From Kitasatospora sp. NBC_01287 (GTDB lineage Bacteria; Actinomycetota; Actinomycetes; Streptomycetales; Streptomycetaceae), in contig NZ_JAPEPB010000001.1 in the NCBI RefSeq assembly GCF_026340565.1, positions 5,742,501-5,806,500 of the forward strand: 64,000 nt of DNA, written 5' to 3'. A program made the translations under genes and the position numbers. The notes beneath the pieces are model-generated. The model worked only from the letters and a program-made list of their open reading frames with translations, was not told the origin of the DNA and did no database searches. Below, in pieces: positions 51,692 through 60,379 of this stretch (its first letter is position 1; every line of letters begins with the position of its first letter).

Positions 51692-52312
51692 TCAGGAGGA
51701 GCGGCGGCCGCGCAGCTGGTGGTAGGCGGCGGCGCCCGCCGTGGCCAGCAGGGTCGCGCCGGCCACCGTCTCGGGCACATCGGGGTCGGCGCTGCCGCCC
51801 AGCCCCGCGTGCGTGGGGCCCTTGGGGCCCGGCTCGCCGGGCTGCCCGGGCTGCTCGGGGCGGCCGGACTGCTGGTGGTCCGGCTGGGTCTGGTGCTCGG
51901 GCTGGGTCTGCTGCTGGGGCTGCGTCTGCTGGTCCTGGTGGCCGGGCTGGTGCACCGTGAAGGTGCTGGTCACCTGGGTCTTGGTGACCGTGGTGCACTG
52001 GATGGTCACGTCGTAGACGCCGGGCCTGGCGCGCTCGGGCACGGTGGCCATGGCGCCCATCAGGCCGCGCAGCGAGCCGAGCTTGACGGTGGGGATGTCC
52101 TCGCCGGGGCTGCCCTGGCCCTCCCGCGAGTGGAAGACGGCCTGGCCGCCGGCGCTGTCGCAGTTGCCTCCGTCGAAGACCGCGAACTGGCTGCCGGGGG
52201 TGACCGGGTCCGGCTCGATGATGACCGGGTTGGCGGCGGCCGCGGGGCCGGCGCCGCTGAGGCCGAGGGCCAGGGCCAGGAGCCCGGTGGCGGCGAAGTG
52301 ACGAGCGCGCAT
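51692..52312 (-). CDS. Secreted, C-terminally anchored surface protein (possible sortase substrate)
   Basis: 206 aa. A Sec signal peptide (about 1-28, cleaved after AAA) is followed by a small beta-rich domain (about 29-115) with one Cys pair, then a Gln/His/Pro-rich stalk (about 118-165). The C-terminus has the order expected of a cell-wall sorting signal: VPETV, a hydrophobic run, and a basic end (RGRRSS). VPETV is only a degenerate form of LPxTG/LAxTG. A class F sortase lies 4.4 kb away in the same surface cluster. The ATG at 52312 has GGAG ten bases upstream; the longer upstream frame overlaps the deacetylase gene and is not real. Function unknown. Confidence 0.75.
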   Translation of the reverse strand: MRARHFAATGLLALALGLSGAGPAAAANPVIIEPDPVTPGSQFAVFDGGNCDSAGGQAVFHSREGQGSPGEDIPTVKLGSLRGLMGAMATVPERARPGVYDVTIQCTTVTKTQVTSTFTVHQPGHQDQQTQPQQQTQPEHQTQPDHQQSGRPEQPGQPGEPGPKGPTHAGLGGSADPDVPETVAGATLLATAGAAAYHQLRGRRSS

Positions 52313-52494
52313 GGTGCATCTCCGGGGACGCGGCCGCGGGGGTGGCCCCGCGAGGGAGTAGGCAAGACCGTGTCCTGGCATCCAGGGGACGGTTCCCGGC
52401 GGTCGTGCGCATCCGCACCGAACCGCTCCGCGGGGCCGAAAACCAGCGGCTACCTGGGGTGATGCCGGCTCACCCGGGGTAGCGCCAAACGGGG

Positions 52495-53769
52495 TCAGCG
52501 AGTGGCGCCCAGGAAGCTCGACCAGCCGCCCGCCGGCGCCTCGCCGACCGACAGCGACTGCAGCTTGCGCAGCACCGCCGGATCCTGCGCCTCCAGCCAC
52601 TGGACCAGCTGACGGAAGGAGACCAGGCGCACCTCGGGCCGCTCCGCGACGGTCCGCAGCACCTCCTCCACCGCGTTCATGTAGATGCCGCCGTTCCACT
52701 GCTCGAAGTGGTTGCCGATGTACATCGGGGCCCGGTTGCTGCTGTAGGCCCGCTCGAAGCCGGCCAGGTAGGAGTCGCGGGCCTGCTGCTGCCAGGCGGC
52801 GCGCATCGCCGGGTTGCCCTTGGTGTTGTCGCCGGACTGGTTGAACATGATGTTGTAGTCCATCGAGAGCACCTGGAAGGTGTGCCCGGGGAAGGGGATC
52901 GACTGGAGCGGCATGTCCCACAGCGCGCCGCCCTGGATCTTCTGCGGCCAGACCTGGAGCCCGCCGGGGCCGCTGGTGTCGTACTTCCAGCCGCGTGCCG
53001 CCGCGGTCGGCAGCAGTCCGCGCTGGCCCTCCAGGCACGGGGTGCGGCCGCCGATCAGCTCCTTGCGGTAGTCGAAGGGCAGCGCGGGCAGGTCGGTGAA
53101 GCCGGTGTTGGTCTTCCAGTTCATGACGAAGGACATCGCCTGCTCGATCTCGCTGTCCCAGTCGTCGGGGGACCACTTGCCGCCCCCGTTGGCGCCGCAG
53201 AAGTGCCCGTTGAAGTGGGTGCCGATCTCGTGGCCCTCAAGCCAGGCGGAGCTGATCTGGAGAAGCGTGTCGTGGATGTGCTGGTCGCTCAGGTAGCCGA
53301 TGTCGGAGGCGCCGACGTGGTGCTGCGGCGGGTGGTAGAGGTCCTTCTTGGCCTCCGGCAGGGTGTAGATCCCGCTGAGGAAGAAGGTCATCGAGGCGTC
53401 GTGGTCCTTGGCCAGCTGCCGGAAGCGGGAGAAGAGCCGGTCGTCCAGCTCGCCCGCGCCGTCCCAGGAGAAGACCACGAACTGCGGGGGCCGCTCGCCC
53501 AGCTCCAGCGCGACCGGCTGCGGCTGCCCCGGCTGGGGGCCGGTGTCGGCGGTGGAGCCGTCGCCGATCAGGGTGGTGGGGGGCTTGGCCGGGGTGCTGG
53601 GGTCGGCGGGGGAGGCCGAGGCGGAGGCGCTGCTCGGGACCGGCGCGGCGCCGGCGGGACCCGCGGCGTCGGCCTTGCCGGAGCTGCCGGGGCGGGCGCA
53701 GCCGGCGGCCACCGTCGCGGCGCCGGCTGCACCTGCGGCGAGCAGGGTCCGGCGGGACAAGGCGTCCAT
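52495..53769 (-). CDS. Polysaccharide deacetylase family lipoprotein with Tat signal
   Basis: 424 aa. The N-terminus combines a twin-arginine motif (SRRTLL, Arg6-Arg7) with a lipobox ending at Cys24 (VAAGC), so it should be exported folded and lipidated on the cell surface. After a Ser/Pro-rich linker (about 25-80), the NodB-like deacetylase domain has the metal/catalytic Asp segment VVFSWDGAGE near residue 105 and the His motif HEIGTHFNGH near 180. The usual TFDDG motif is replaced by SWDG, marking a divergent subfamily. Likely substrate is a cell-wall or capsular N-acetyl sugar polymer. GGAG lies seven bases before the ATG. Divergent from the MprF-like gene. Confidence 0.87.
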   Translation of the reverse strand: MDALSRRTLLAAGAAGAATVAAGCARPGSSGKADAAGPAGAAPVPSSASASASPADPSTPAKPPTTLIGDGSTADTGPQPGQPQPVALELGERPPQFVVFSWDGAGELDDRLFSRFRQLAKDHDASMTFFLSGIYTLPEAKKDLYHPPQHHVGASDIGYLSDQHIHDTLLQISSAWLEGHEIGTHFNGHFCGANGGGKWSPDDWDSEIEQAMSFVMNWKTNTGFTDLPALPFDYRKELIGGRTPCLEGQRGLLPTAAARGWKYDTSGPGGLQVWPQKIQGGALWDMPLQSIPFPGHTFQVLSMDYNIMFNQSGDNTKGNPAMRAAWQQQARDSYLAGFERAYSSNRAPMYIGNHFEQWNGGIYMNAVEEVLRTVAERPEVRLVSFRQLVQWLEAQDPAVLRKLQSLSVGEAPAGGWSSFLGATR

Positions 53770-54077
53770 ACATCACTCCAGTTCGGGCGGTTCGGTCGGA
53801 GCAGATCCGCTCTGCGCCGGCGGGCGGTGCCGCGCTGGTTGCGGCGGCGGTGGCCCAACGGCGCGGCGGCGCACGATTTGTGGCGAAGGGTCCGCTGAAA
53901 GGCCGTTATGGGCGATTTGTCCATCAGCATGGCACGCGACCGGGCGGGACCGCGGGATGGCGCCGGGCGGAACGCCCGTTAGACGGAGCGGCACGGCGTG
54001 TCGAGGTGCGCCGGGTGTTGGAGGATCATCAGATTGGACGAGGGCCGCGGGGAGTGCGGCGGGAGGAGCGCGGGGCC
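53770..54077. other. Divergent intergenic region deacetylase/MprF-like gene (308 bp)
   Basis: No gene is supported. The segment 53875-53935 is relatively AT-rich and likely holds a promoter. GTTAGACGG around 53979-53987 contains a weak -10-like TAGACG for the plus strand. Confidence 0.4.
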
Positions 54078-56690
54078 ATGTGGGAGTCGGTGCAGCACGC
54101 CTACCACTCGCGCATCGTCGTACCTGGGCGGGAGCCGCTCTTCCTGCTGCTGATCGGTCTGGTGGCCGCCTTCCTCTTCATCCGGTTCAGCACCCGGATG
54201 ATCCGCCGCGGTACCTCCTGGTGGCCCGGCAACGTGACCCCGGGCGGCCTGCACATCCACCACGTGGTCTTCGGCCAGGCGCTGATGGTGGTGGCCGGCA
54301 TCGGCGGCTTCACCTACCACGGAGCCCAGGCCGGGCCGCGCGACGTGCTGGCCACCGCGTTCGGGGCCGGCTGCGGACTGGTGCTGGACGAGTTCGCGCT
54401 GGTGCTGCACCTGGAGGACGTGTACTGGAAGGAGCAGGGCCGCAAGTCGGTGGACGCGGTGATCCTGGCCGTCGCGCTGATCGCGCTGCTGCTGCTGGGC
54501 CAGCTGCCGTTCGGCGGCTACCTGGGCCGACCCGGGCCCGCGCAGTTGGCGGCGGTCGGGATACTGCTGCTGCTGGTGGTGATCAGTCTGCTCAAGGGCA
54601 AGCTGTGGACCGGGCTCATCGGTGTGATGATCCCGCTGCTCGCGGTGGTCGGTGCGATCCGGCTGGCCCGGCCGGGCAGCCCGTGGGCCCGCTGGCGCTA
54701 CCGCACCCGCCCCAAGCGGATGGCCCGCGCCGAGCGGCGCGAGGCCCGGGTGCACCGGCGGGTGACGGCGGCCAAGGTCGGGGCGTACAACCTGCTGGCC
54801 GGCGCGCCGGACGCCGAGCGCGCCACCGAACCGGGCACCGCCGCGCAGCCCGCACCGGAGCCCGCGCCCGCACCGCTGCCCGCGCCCGAACCGGTGCCAC
54901 CGCGTCCGCTGCCGCCCTGGCGCCGGCGCTGCGCGGTCTTCGCCGAGTGGTACCTGCGGATCGCCGCCGCGCTCAACCTGCTGGCCGGGGTGGTCGCCCC
55001 GTTCCGCGAGCGGGTGGACCGGGCCAACACCGGCGACCTCTTCACCCCGGTGCTGGTCACCGCCGGGTTCACCGCCGCGCTCTTCGCCGCCCTGCTCGCG
55101 GTGATGCTGCGCCGCCGCAAGCGGGCGGCCTGGATCGTGGCGACCGCGGTGGCCGCGCTCTACACGGTCGTCGCGGCGCTGGCCCTGGCGGTGCTGCCGG
55201 AGGACCGCGCGCACCCCTTCAACTGGATCTCGGCCGCGCTCACCGCGCTGCTGCTGGCCGCGCTGCTGGCCGGCAAGCGGGCCTTCCACGCCCGCGGCGC
55301 CCGCGGCAACCTGGCGCTCGGGCTGACCGTGCTGGTGGTCGGCGGCGTGCTGGTCACCTCGTTGGGCGCCCTGCTGGTGCGGGTGGGCAGCCGGCCCCGG
55401 GCCGACTGGGGCGACTGCTTCAACTACGCGCTGGTGCGCCTGTTCACCGTCTCGGGCTTCGGCCAGGCCGCCTCCCGGCTCACGGTGGACCGGTGGGCCG
55501 ACCTGGCCGTCAACGTGCTCGGGGCCGCGCTCTTCCTGCTGGTGCTGCGGGTCTTCTTCCGCTCCCCGCACGGGCGGGTGCACCTGGAGCCGGAGGACGA
55601 GCGGCGGCTGCGCGCGCTGCTGGAGCGGCACGGTGCCCGCGACTCGCTGGGCTACTTCGCGCTGCGCCGCGACAAGTCGGTCTGCTGGTCGCCCTCGGGC
55701 AAGGCCGCGGTGCTCTACCGGGTGGTCAACGGCGTGGCACTGGCCTCCGGCGACCCGATCGGCGACCCGGAGGCCTGGCCGCAGGCGATCGGGCGCTGGC
55801 GCGAGCTGGCCCGGGTCAACGCCTGGGTGCCGGCCGTCACCGGCGCCGGCGAGCAGGCGGCCACGGTCTACCGGCGCACCGGCCTCAAGGCGCTGGAGTT
55901 CGGTGACGAGGCGATCGTCCAGGTCTCCGACTTCGGCCTGGAGGGCCGCAGCATGCGCACCCTGCGCCAGAGCCGCAACCGGGTCCGCAAGGGCGGCTAC
56001 CGCGCGCTGGTCCGCCGGCACAGCGAGATCCCCGAGGCGGAGCTCGACCGCCTGGTGCACCTGGCCGACGCCTGGCGGCACGGGCGCACCGAGCGGGGCT
56101 TCTCGATGGCGCTGGGCCGGCTCGGCGACCCGGCCGACGGCGACTGCGTGCTGGCCGAGTGCCGGGACGAGAACGGCCGTACCTGCGCGCTGCTCAGCTT
56201 CGTGCCCTGGGGCGCGCACGGCCTCTCGCTGGACCTGATGCGCCGCGACCGGGAGTCCCCGAACGGGCTGGTCGAGTTCCTGGTCACCGAACTGCTGCTG
56301 AGCGCCTCGACCGGCACCCTGCCGGTCACCCGGGTCTCGCTGAACTTCGCGATGTTCCGCTACGTCTTCGAGCAGGGCGGCAAGCTGGGCGCGGGGCCGG
56401 TGCTGCGGCTGTGCCGCGCGGTGCTGCGCGGGCTGTCGCGCTGGTGGCAGCTGGAGTCCCTCTACCGGGCCAACGCCAAGTACCAGCCGCAGTGGGAGCC
56501 GCGTTTCGTGCTCTACGAGAAGTCCTCCGAGTTGCCCACCATCGCGGTGGCGGCCGGGCTGGCCGAGGGCTTCCTGGTCCGCCCCCGGCTGCCCAGCGTC
56601 GGCTCGCTGCGGCGCGGCACAGCCGCTCACCCGTCCGGCGGCGCACCCGGTGCGGGGTCGTCAGGCTCCCGCTTGGCTGGGCCCAGGTGA
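54078..56690 (+). CDS. Two-part membrane protein: His-rich N-terminal membrane domain fused to MprF-like aminoacyl-lipid synthase domain
   Basis: 870 aa. Part 1 (about 1-215) has six hydrophobic helices with conserved-looking polar residues near them: GGLHIHHVVFG near 58-68 and LDEFALVLHLEDVYWKEQGR near 103-122. A basic stretch and a Pro/Ala/Glu linker (about 225-275) follow. Part 2 has about six more helices (about 290-495), then a cytoplasmic DUF2156 domain (about 510-830) as in MprF/LysX: DSLGYFALRRDKSVCWSPSGKAAVLYRV and RQSRNRVRKGGYRA. MprF-type enzymes add amino acids from aminoacyl-tRNA to phosphatidylglycerol; no LysRS domain is present. ATG 54078 follows AGGAG by ten bases. Next to the sortase gene (26 bp apart), so probably one operon. 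Confidence 0.85.
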   Translation: MWESVQHAYHSRIVVPGREPLFLLLIGLVAAFLFIRFSTRMIRRGTSWWPGNVTPGGLHIHHVVFGQALMVVAGIGGFTYHGAQAGPRDVLATAFGAGCGLVLDEFALVLHLEDVYWKEQGRKSVDAVILAVALIALLLLGQLPFGGYLGRPGPAQLAAVGILLLLVVISLLKGKLWTGLIGVMIPLLAVVGAIRLARPGSPWARWRYRTRPKRMARAERREARVHRRVTAAKVGAYNLLAGAPDAERATEPGTAAQPAPEPAPAPLPAPEPVPPRPLPPWRRRCAVFAEWYLRIAAALNLLAGVVAPFRERVDRANTGDLFTPVLVTAGFTAALFAALLAVMLRRRKRAAWIVATAVAALYTVVAALALAVLPEDRAHPFNWISAALTALLLAALLAGKRAFHARGARGNLALGLTVLVVGGVLVTSLGALLVRVGSRPRADWGDCFNYALVRLFTVSGFGQAASRLTVDRWADLAVNVLGAALFLLVLRVFFRSPHGRVHLEPEDERRLRALLERHGARDSLGYFALRRDKSVCWSPSGKAAVLYRVVNGVALASGDPIGDPEAWPQAIGRWRELARVNAWVPAVTGAGEQAATVYRRTGLKALEFGDEAIVQVSDFGLEGRSMRTLRQSRNRVRKGGYRALVRRHSEIPEAELDRLVHLADAWRHGRTERGFSMALGRLGDPADGDCVLAECRDENGRTCALLSFVPWGAHGLSLDLMRRDRESPNGLVEFLVTELLLSASTGTLPVTRVSLNFAMFRYVFEQGGKLGAGPVLRLCRAVLRGLSRWWQLESLYRANAKYQPQWEPRFVLYEKSSELPTIAVAAGLAEGFLVRPRLPSVGSLRRGTAAHPSGGAPGAGSSGSRLAGPR

Positions 56691-56716
56691 TGACCGGTCG
56701 GTGAACGGGAGTCGGC

Positions 56717-57355
56717 GTGAGCGCTCGCAGGAGTCCCTGGTCGGGGGCGGTGGCGCTGGCGGCGATGGTGGTGGTGGGCGCCTGGCTGGTGCAGGACGGC
56801 AGCCGCGGGGCGCCACCGCCCGCTCCCTCTCCCGCCGAGGGGTTCGCCGACGGCGCCATCCGCCCGGCCGCGCTGAGCGGCACCCCGATGGCGGCCTCGG
56901 TGCCGGTGCGGATCAGCATCCCCGCCATCGGCGTGAACGCCCCGGTCACCAAGGTCGGCCTGGACGGCGGGGGGCACCTGGCCACCCCGTCGGACCGCGA
57001 GCGCAACCTGGCCGGCTGGTACCAGGGCGGGGTGACGCCGGGCCAGCGCGGCACCGCGCTGGTGGTCGGCCACGTGGACACCGCCAGCGGTCCGGCGGTC
57101 TTCTACGGCCTGGGCGCGCTGCACCGCGGCGACCGGATCGACATCGCGCGGGCCGACGGCGGCACCGCCTGGTTCATGGTCGACGCCATCGAGGTCTACG
57201 ACAAGAGCGCCTTCCCCGACCACCGGGTCTACGGCCGCTCCCCCGACCCGCAGTTGCGGCTGATCACCTGCGGCGGCGGCTACCGCAAGGGGCAGGGCTA
57301 CCGCGGCAACGTGGTGGTCTACGCGCACCTGACGGGCCATCGGGCAGCGGCGTGA
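56717..57355 (+). CDS. Class F sortase
   Basis: Membrane-anchored transpeptidase of 212 aa. A signal anchor (about 10-27) leads to a Pro-rich linker and the sortase barrel: ISIPAIGVNAPVTKVGLD, His near residue 118 in VVGHVDT, catalytic Cys near 184 in LRLITCGGGY, and Arg in YRGNVVVYA. The layout, including the GHVDT motif, is that of actinobacterial class F. These enzymes attach proteins bearing LPxTG-like signals to the wall. GTG start with GGGAG five bases upstream. The nearby protein ending in VPETV is the only candidate substrate in the window. Confidence 0.93.
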   Translation: MSARRSPWSGAVALAAMVVVGAWLVQDGSRGAPPPAPSPAEGFADGAIRPAALSGTPMAASVPVRISIPAIGVNAPVTKVGLDGGGHLATPSDRERNLAGWYQGGVTPGQRGTALVVGHVDTASGPAVFYGLGALHRGDRIDIARADGGTAWFMVDAIEVYDKSAFPDHRVYGRSPDPQLRLITCGGGYRKGQGYRGNVVVYAHLTGHRAAA

Positions 57356-57374
57356 GGCCGGCCCTGGCGCGGGC

Positions 57375-57806
57375 CTACCGGAGCAGCTCGGCCAGCGCCC
57401 GGTCGGCGTCCAGGTGGCGCCCCTCCGCGCCCTCGGGCACGCAGCGGTAGCTGGCCCACAGGAAGCGCCGCAGGTCGGCGGCGTCGAAGCGGAGCAGCGC
57501 CAGGCCCTCGGGGGCGCGCAGCTCGACCATCGTGTAGGCGCCGCGCGAGGGCCGGACGTGCACGTCACCCAGGCCGGAGGGCAGGTCCAGCCCGCACGCC
57601 AGCAGCTGCCGGGCGAAGACCCAGACCACCTCGGCCCCGGGCCGCGGGGCCAGCGGCTCGTCCAGCGAGTACTCGGCGGGGAAGGCCATGGTGAGGGCGA
57701 AGGGGTCGTCCGCCCGGTAGCCCAGCCGCGCGCGCAGACCGGTGGAGCTGTGCCCGGAGAGGATCAGGCGGGCGTGGACGGTGTGCTCGACGGTGGCGCT
57801 GCGCAT
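57375..57806 (-). CDS. SsgA-like protein (SALP), sporulation/cell division regulator
   Basis: 143 aa. SsgA family proteins occur in morphologically complex actinomycetes and control septum site selection and spore maturation. Family blocks are VEHTVHARLILSG, LGYRADDPFALTMAFP, VVWVFARQLLACGL and the GDVHVRPS segment. I choose ATG 57806, with AGGAG eight bases upstream; an in-frame extension to 57908 has no family similarity. Convergent with the sortase. I cannot assign it to a specific SsgA-G member from sequence alone. Confidence 0.9.
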   Translation of the reverse strand: MRSATVEHTVHARLILSGHSSTGLRARLGYRADDPFALTMAFPAEYSLDEPLAPRPGAEVVWVFARQLLACGLDLPSGLGDVHVRPSRGAYTMVELRAPEGLALLRFDAADLRRFLWASYRCVPEGAEGRHLDADRALAELLR

Positions 57807-57842
57807 CGGGGGGCTCCTGGGCTGGGGGACGGGCCTGTGTGA

Positions 57843-58016
57843 GGAGAGAGTGCTCCTGGGGCGGGGGATTACTCGGGTCCAACCGGGCGAACGGGTGATC
57901 CCGGTCACAGTCGCCCGCTGATCGAGGACCTGGTGATCGCCGTCGTCGCCGGTGGGCCGGAGCAGGCCGGGATGATCTCCCAGAGGCTGCGGGCGCTGCG
58001 CCAGGACCGCCCTTGA
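57843..58016 (+). pseudogene. Possible 3' remnant of a protein gene
   Basis: An open frame without a usable start codon ends at TGA 58014-58016. Its last 32 codons read like real protein (RPLIEDLVIAVV... ending LRALRQDRP), with regular codons and an amphipathic helical pattern, whereas the part before 57912 looks non-coding. This could be the surviving tail of a lost gene. I do not recognise the family, and a chance open frame in GC-rich DNA is a real alternative. Confidence 0.3.
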
Positions 58017-58142
58017 TCCCTCCGTGTCGGCCCGCTCCGCCCGCCGCGGCCCGGTAGGCTAGGCGGGTTGTCCGATCGCCTGCCGACTGCGGGTCATGGC
58101 TGCTGTACCGCTCTGACCTGCGACGATCCCCCCTCGGAGACC

Positions 58143-59996
58143 GTGAGTACTGCCGCCGCTTCCGACATGTCACCGCTGTTCTCCGACATCGCCCAGCCGC
58201 ATGCCGCCCCGCGGCCGTCGGGCGCGCCCGCGGGGCAGCACCACCTGTCGCCGGCCTTCCCCGGGCGGGCCCCCTGGGGCACGGCGGGCAAGCTCCGGGC
58301 CTGGCAGCAGGGGGCGCTGGACCGGTACATCGAGAAGCAGCCCCGGGACTTCATGGCGGTGGCCACCCCCGGGGCCGGGAAGACCACCTTCGCCCTGACC
58401 CTGGCCTCCTACCTGCTGCACAACCACCTGGTGCAGCAGATCACCGTGGTCGCGCCGACCGAGCACCTGAAGAAGCAGTGGGCCGAGGCCGCGGCCCGGA
58501 TAGGCATCAGGCTGGACCCGGCGTACTCCTCGGGGCCGCTGTCGAAGGAGTACCACGGCGTCGTGGTCACCTACGCGGGCGTGGGCGTCAACCCGATGCT
58601 GCACCGCAACCGCACCGAGGCGCGCAAGACGTTGGTGGTCATGGACGAGATCCACCACGCCGGCGACTCCAAGTCCTGGGGCGAGGCCTGCTTCGAGGCC
58701 TTCGAGCCGGCCGCCCGGCGCCTGGCGCTGACCGGCACCCCGTTCCGCTCGGACACCAACCCGATCCCGTTCGTCCAGTACGAGGCGGACACCGACGGGC
58801 TGCGCAAGTCGGTGGCCGACTACACCTACGGCTACGGGCACGCGCTGGCCGACCACGTCGTGCGGCCGGTGATCTTCCTCTCCTACAGCGGCAACATGCG
58901 CTGGCGCACCAAGTCGGGCGACGAGCTGGAGGCCCGGCTCGGCGAGCCGATGACCAAGGACCTGATCGCCCAGGCCTGGCGCACCGCGCTGGCCCCGCAG
59001 GGCGAGTGGATCCCGAACGTGCTGCGGGCCGCCGACAAGCGGCTGACCGAGGTGCGCAAGGCGATCCCGGACGCCGGCGGCCTGGTGATCGCCACCGACC
59101 AGAACGCGGCCCGTGCCTACGCCAAGATGATCCGCGAGATCACCGGGCACAAGGCCACCCTGGTGCTCTCCGACGAGAGCGAGGCCTCCCAGCGGATCTC
59201 CGACTTCTCGGCGGGCGATGACCGCTGGATGGTCGCGGTCCGGATGGTCTCCGAGGGCGTCGACGTGCCACGCCTGGCGGTGGGCGTCTACGCCACCTCC
59301 ATCTCCACCCCGCTCTTCTTCGCCCAGGCGGTGGGTCGCTTCGTGCGGGCCCGCAAGCGGGGCGAGACGGCCTCGGTCTTCCTGCCCTCGGTGCCGATGC
59401 TGCTCGGCTTCGCCAACGAGATGGAACTGCAGCGCGACCACGTGCTGGACCGCCCGAAGAAGGAGGGCGAGGGCCTCTTCGACGAGGAGGACCGGCTGCT
59501 CGCCGAGGCCGAGCGGGCCAACGACGGCCCGGACGGGGCCGGCGGCGAGGAGCTCTCCTACGAGGCGCTGGGCTCGGACGCGGTCTTCGACCGGGTGCTC
59601 TACAACGCCATGGAATTCGGCATGCAGGCGCACCCGGGCAGCGAGGAGGAGGAGGAGTACCTCGGCATCCCGGGCCTGCTGGAGCCGGACCAGGTGCACC
59701 TGCTGCTGCAGAAGCGCCAGACCCGGCAGATCCAGCGCTCCAAGGCCAGGCCCGCCGAGGAGGCCGACTTGCTGGAGCTCCCGGCCGAGCAGCGACCGGT
59801 GGTCACCCACCAGGAGCTGCGCGACCTGCGCAAGGAGCTGAACGGCCTGGTCGCCGCCTGGCACCACCGGACCAACCAGCCGCACGGCACCATCCACAAC
59901 GAGCTGCGCCGCCAGTGCGGCGGCCCGCTCACCGCGCAGGCTACGGTGAACCAGCTGAAGGCCCGGATCGCCATGGTCAAGGAGTGGGCCCGCTGA
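58143..59996 (+). CDS. DEAD/DEAH-box superfamily 2 helicase
   Basis: 617 aa. The helicase core has the Q-like motif KLRAWQQGALDRYI, Walker A ATPGAGKTTFAL near 75, DEIHHAGDS near 168, the SAT-like LTGTPFRSD, and motif VI QAVGRFVRARKRGE. The C-terminal third is acidic then helical and has no known domain. The set resembles restriction-helicase-like SF2 proteins conserved in streptomycetes. Start is uncertain: GTG 58143 is chosen, but the frame is open to TTG 58068, and TAGGCT (58055-58060) ends seven bases before that TTG. No nuclease or methylase gene is adjacent, so it is not a visible defence system. Nucleic acid substrate unknown. Confidence 0.85.
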   Translation: MSTAAASDMSPLFSDIAQPHAAPRPSGAPAGQHHLSPAFPGRAPWGTAGKLRAWQQGALDRYIEKQPRDFMAVATPGAGKTTFALTLASYLLHNHLVQQITVVAPTEHLKKQWAEAAARIGIRLDPAYSSGPLSKEYHGVVVTYAGVGVNPMLHRNRTEARKTLVVMDEIHHAGDSKSWGEACFEAFEPAARRLALTGTPFRSDTNPIPFVQYEADTDGLRKSVADYTYGYGHALADHVVRPVIFLSYSGNMRWRTKSGDELEARLGEPMTKDLIAQAWRTALAPQGEWIPNVLRAADKRLTEVRKAIPDAGGLVIATDQNAARAYAKMIREITGHKATLVLSDESEASQRISDFSAGDDRWMVAVRMVSEGVDVPRLAVGVYATSISTPLFFAQAVGRFVRARKRGETASVFLPSVPMLLGFANEMELQRDHVLDRPKKEGEGLFDEEDRLLAEAERANDGPDGAGGEELSYEALGSDAVFDRVLYNAMEFGMQAHPGSEEEEEYLGIPGLLEPDQVHLLLQKRQTRQIQRSKARPAEEADLLELPAEQRPVVTHQELRDLRKELNGLVAAWHHRTNQPHGTIHNELRRQCGGPLTAQATVNQLKARIAMVKEWAR

Positions 59997-60379
59997 GCCG
60001 CCGGTAGCACGGCGGGCTTAACGGCTCCCTGGCAGTTCCCTGAGCGGCCGCTGAGGGCCCCCGTTGTCCGGAGTCCGGACCCGGGGCGCCCGACTGCTCC
60101 GTACGCGCCCGGAAAATGGCGGTGATTGCCCCGATTGGTCCGGATCCTAAATATCGATCATGACCGAATTTTGGACAACCACTTCCGTCCAGGCGAAACA
60201 GTTATTACTTTTCCCCACACGCTCTCTCGTAGGCACGACCTCCGACCGGAGCGCGCAGGGCTGGTGTGCCGATGACGACGCAGCCGGCCCTTCCGCGTCC
60301 ACCACCCCTGCGCGCGCCACCTGTGTCCGGTCCCGGCCCTCGCCGAGCCCGGTGACCGCCGCGGAAAGGAAAGCGTGTC
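59997..60379. other. Intergenic region helicase/IclR gene (383 bp)
   Basis: No gene is supported. The segment 60115-60235 is markedly AT-rich for this genome. It contains TTGCCC (60126-60131) and TAAATA 16 bp downstream, a possible promoter, and an ATTTTGGACAACCACTTCC stretch that could bind a regulator. A Shine-Dalgarno-like AAAGGA lies about nine bases before the IclR start. Confidence 0.45.

Noticed and set aside
58143..59996. The helicase as part of a defence system
   Set aside because: No methylase, nuclease or other defence gene is adjacent, and the flanking genes are core streptomycete genes.
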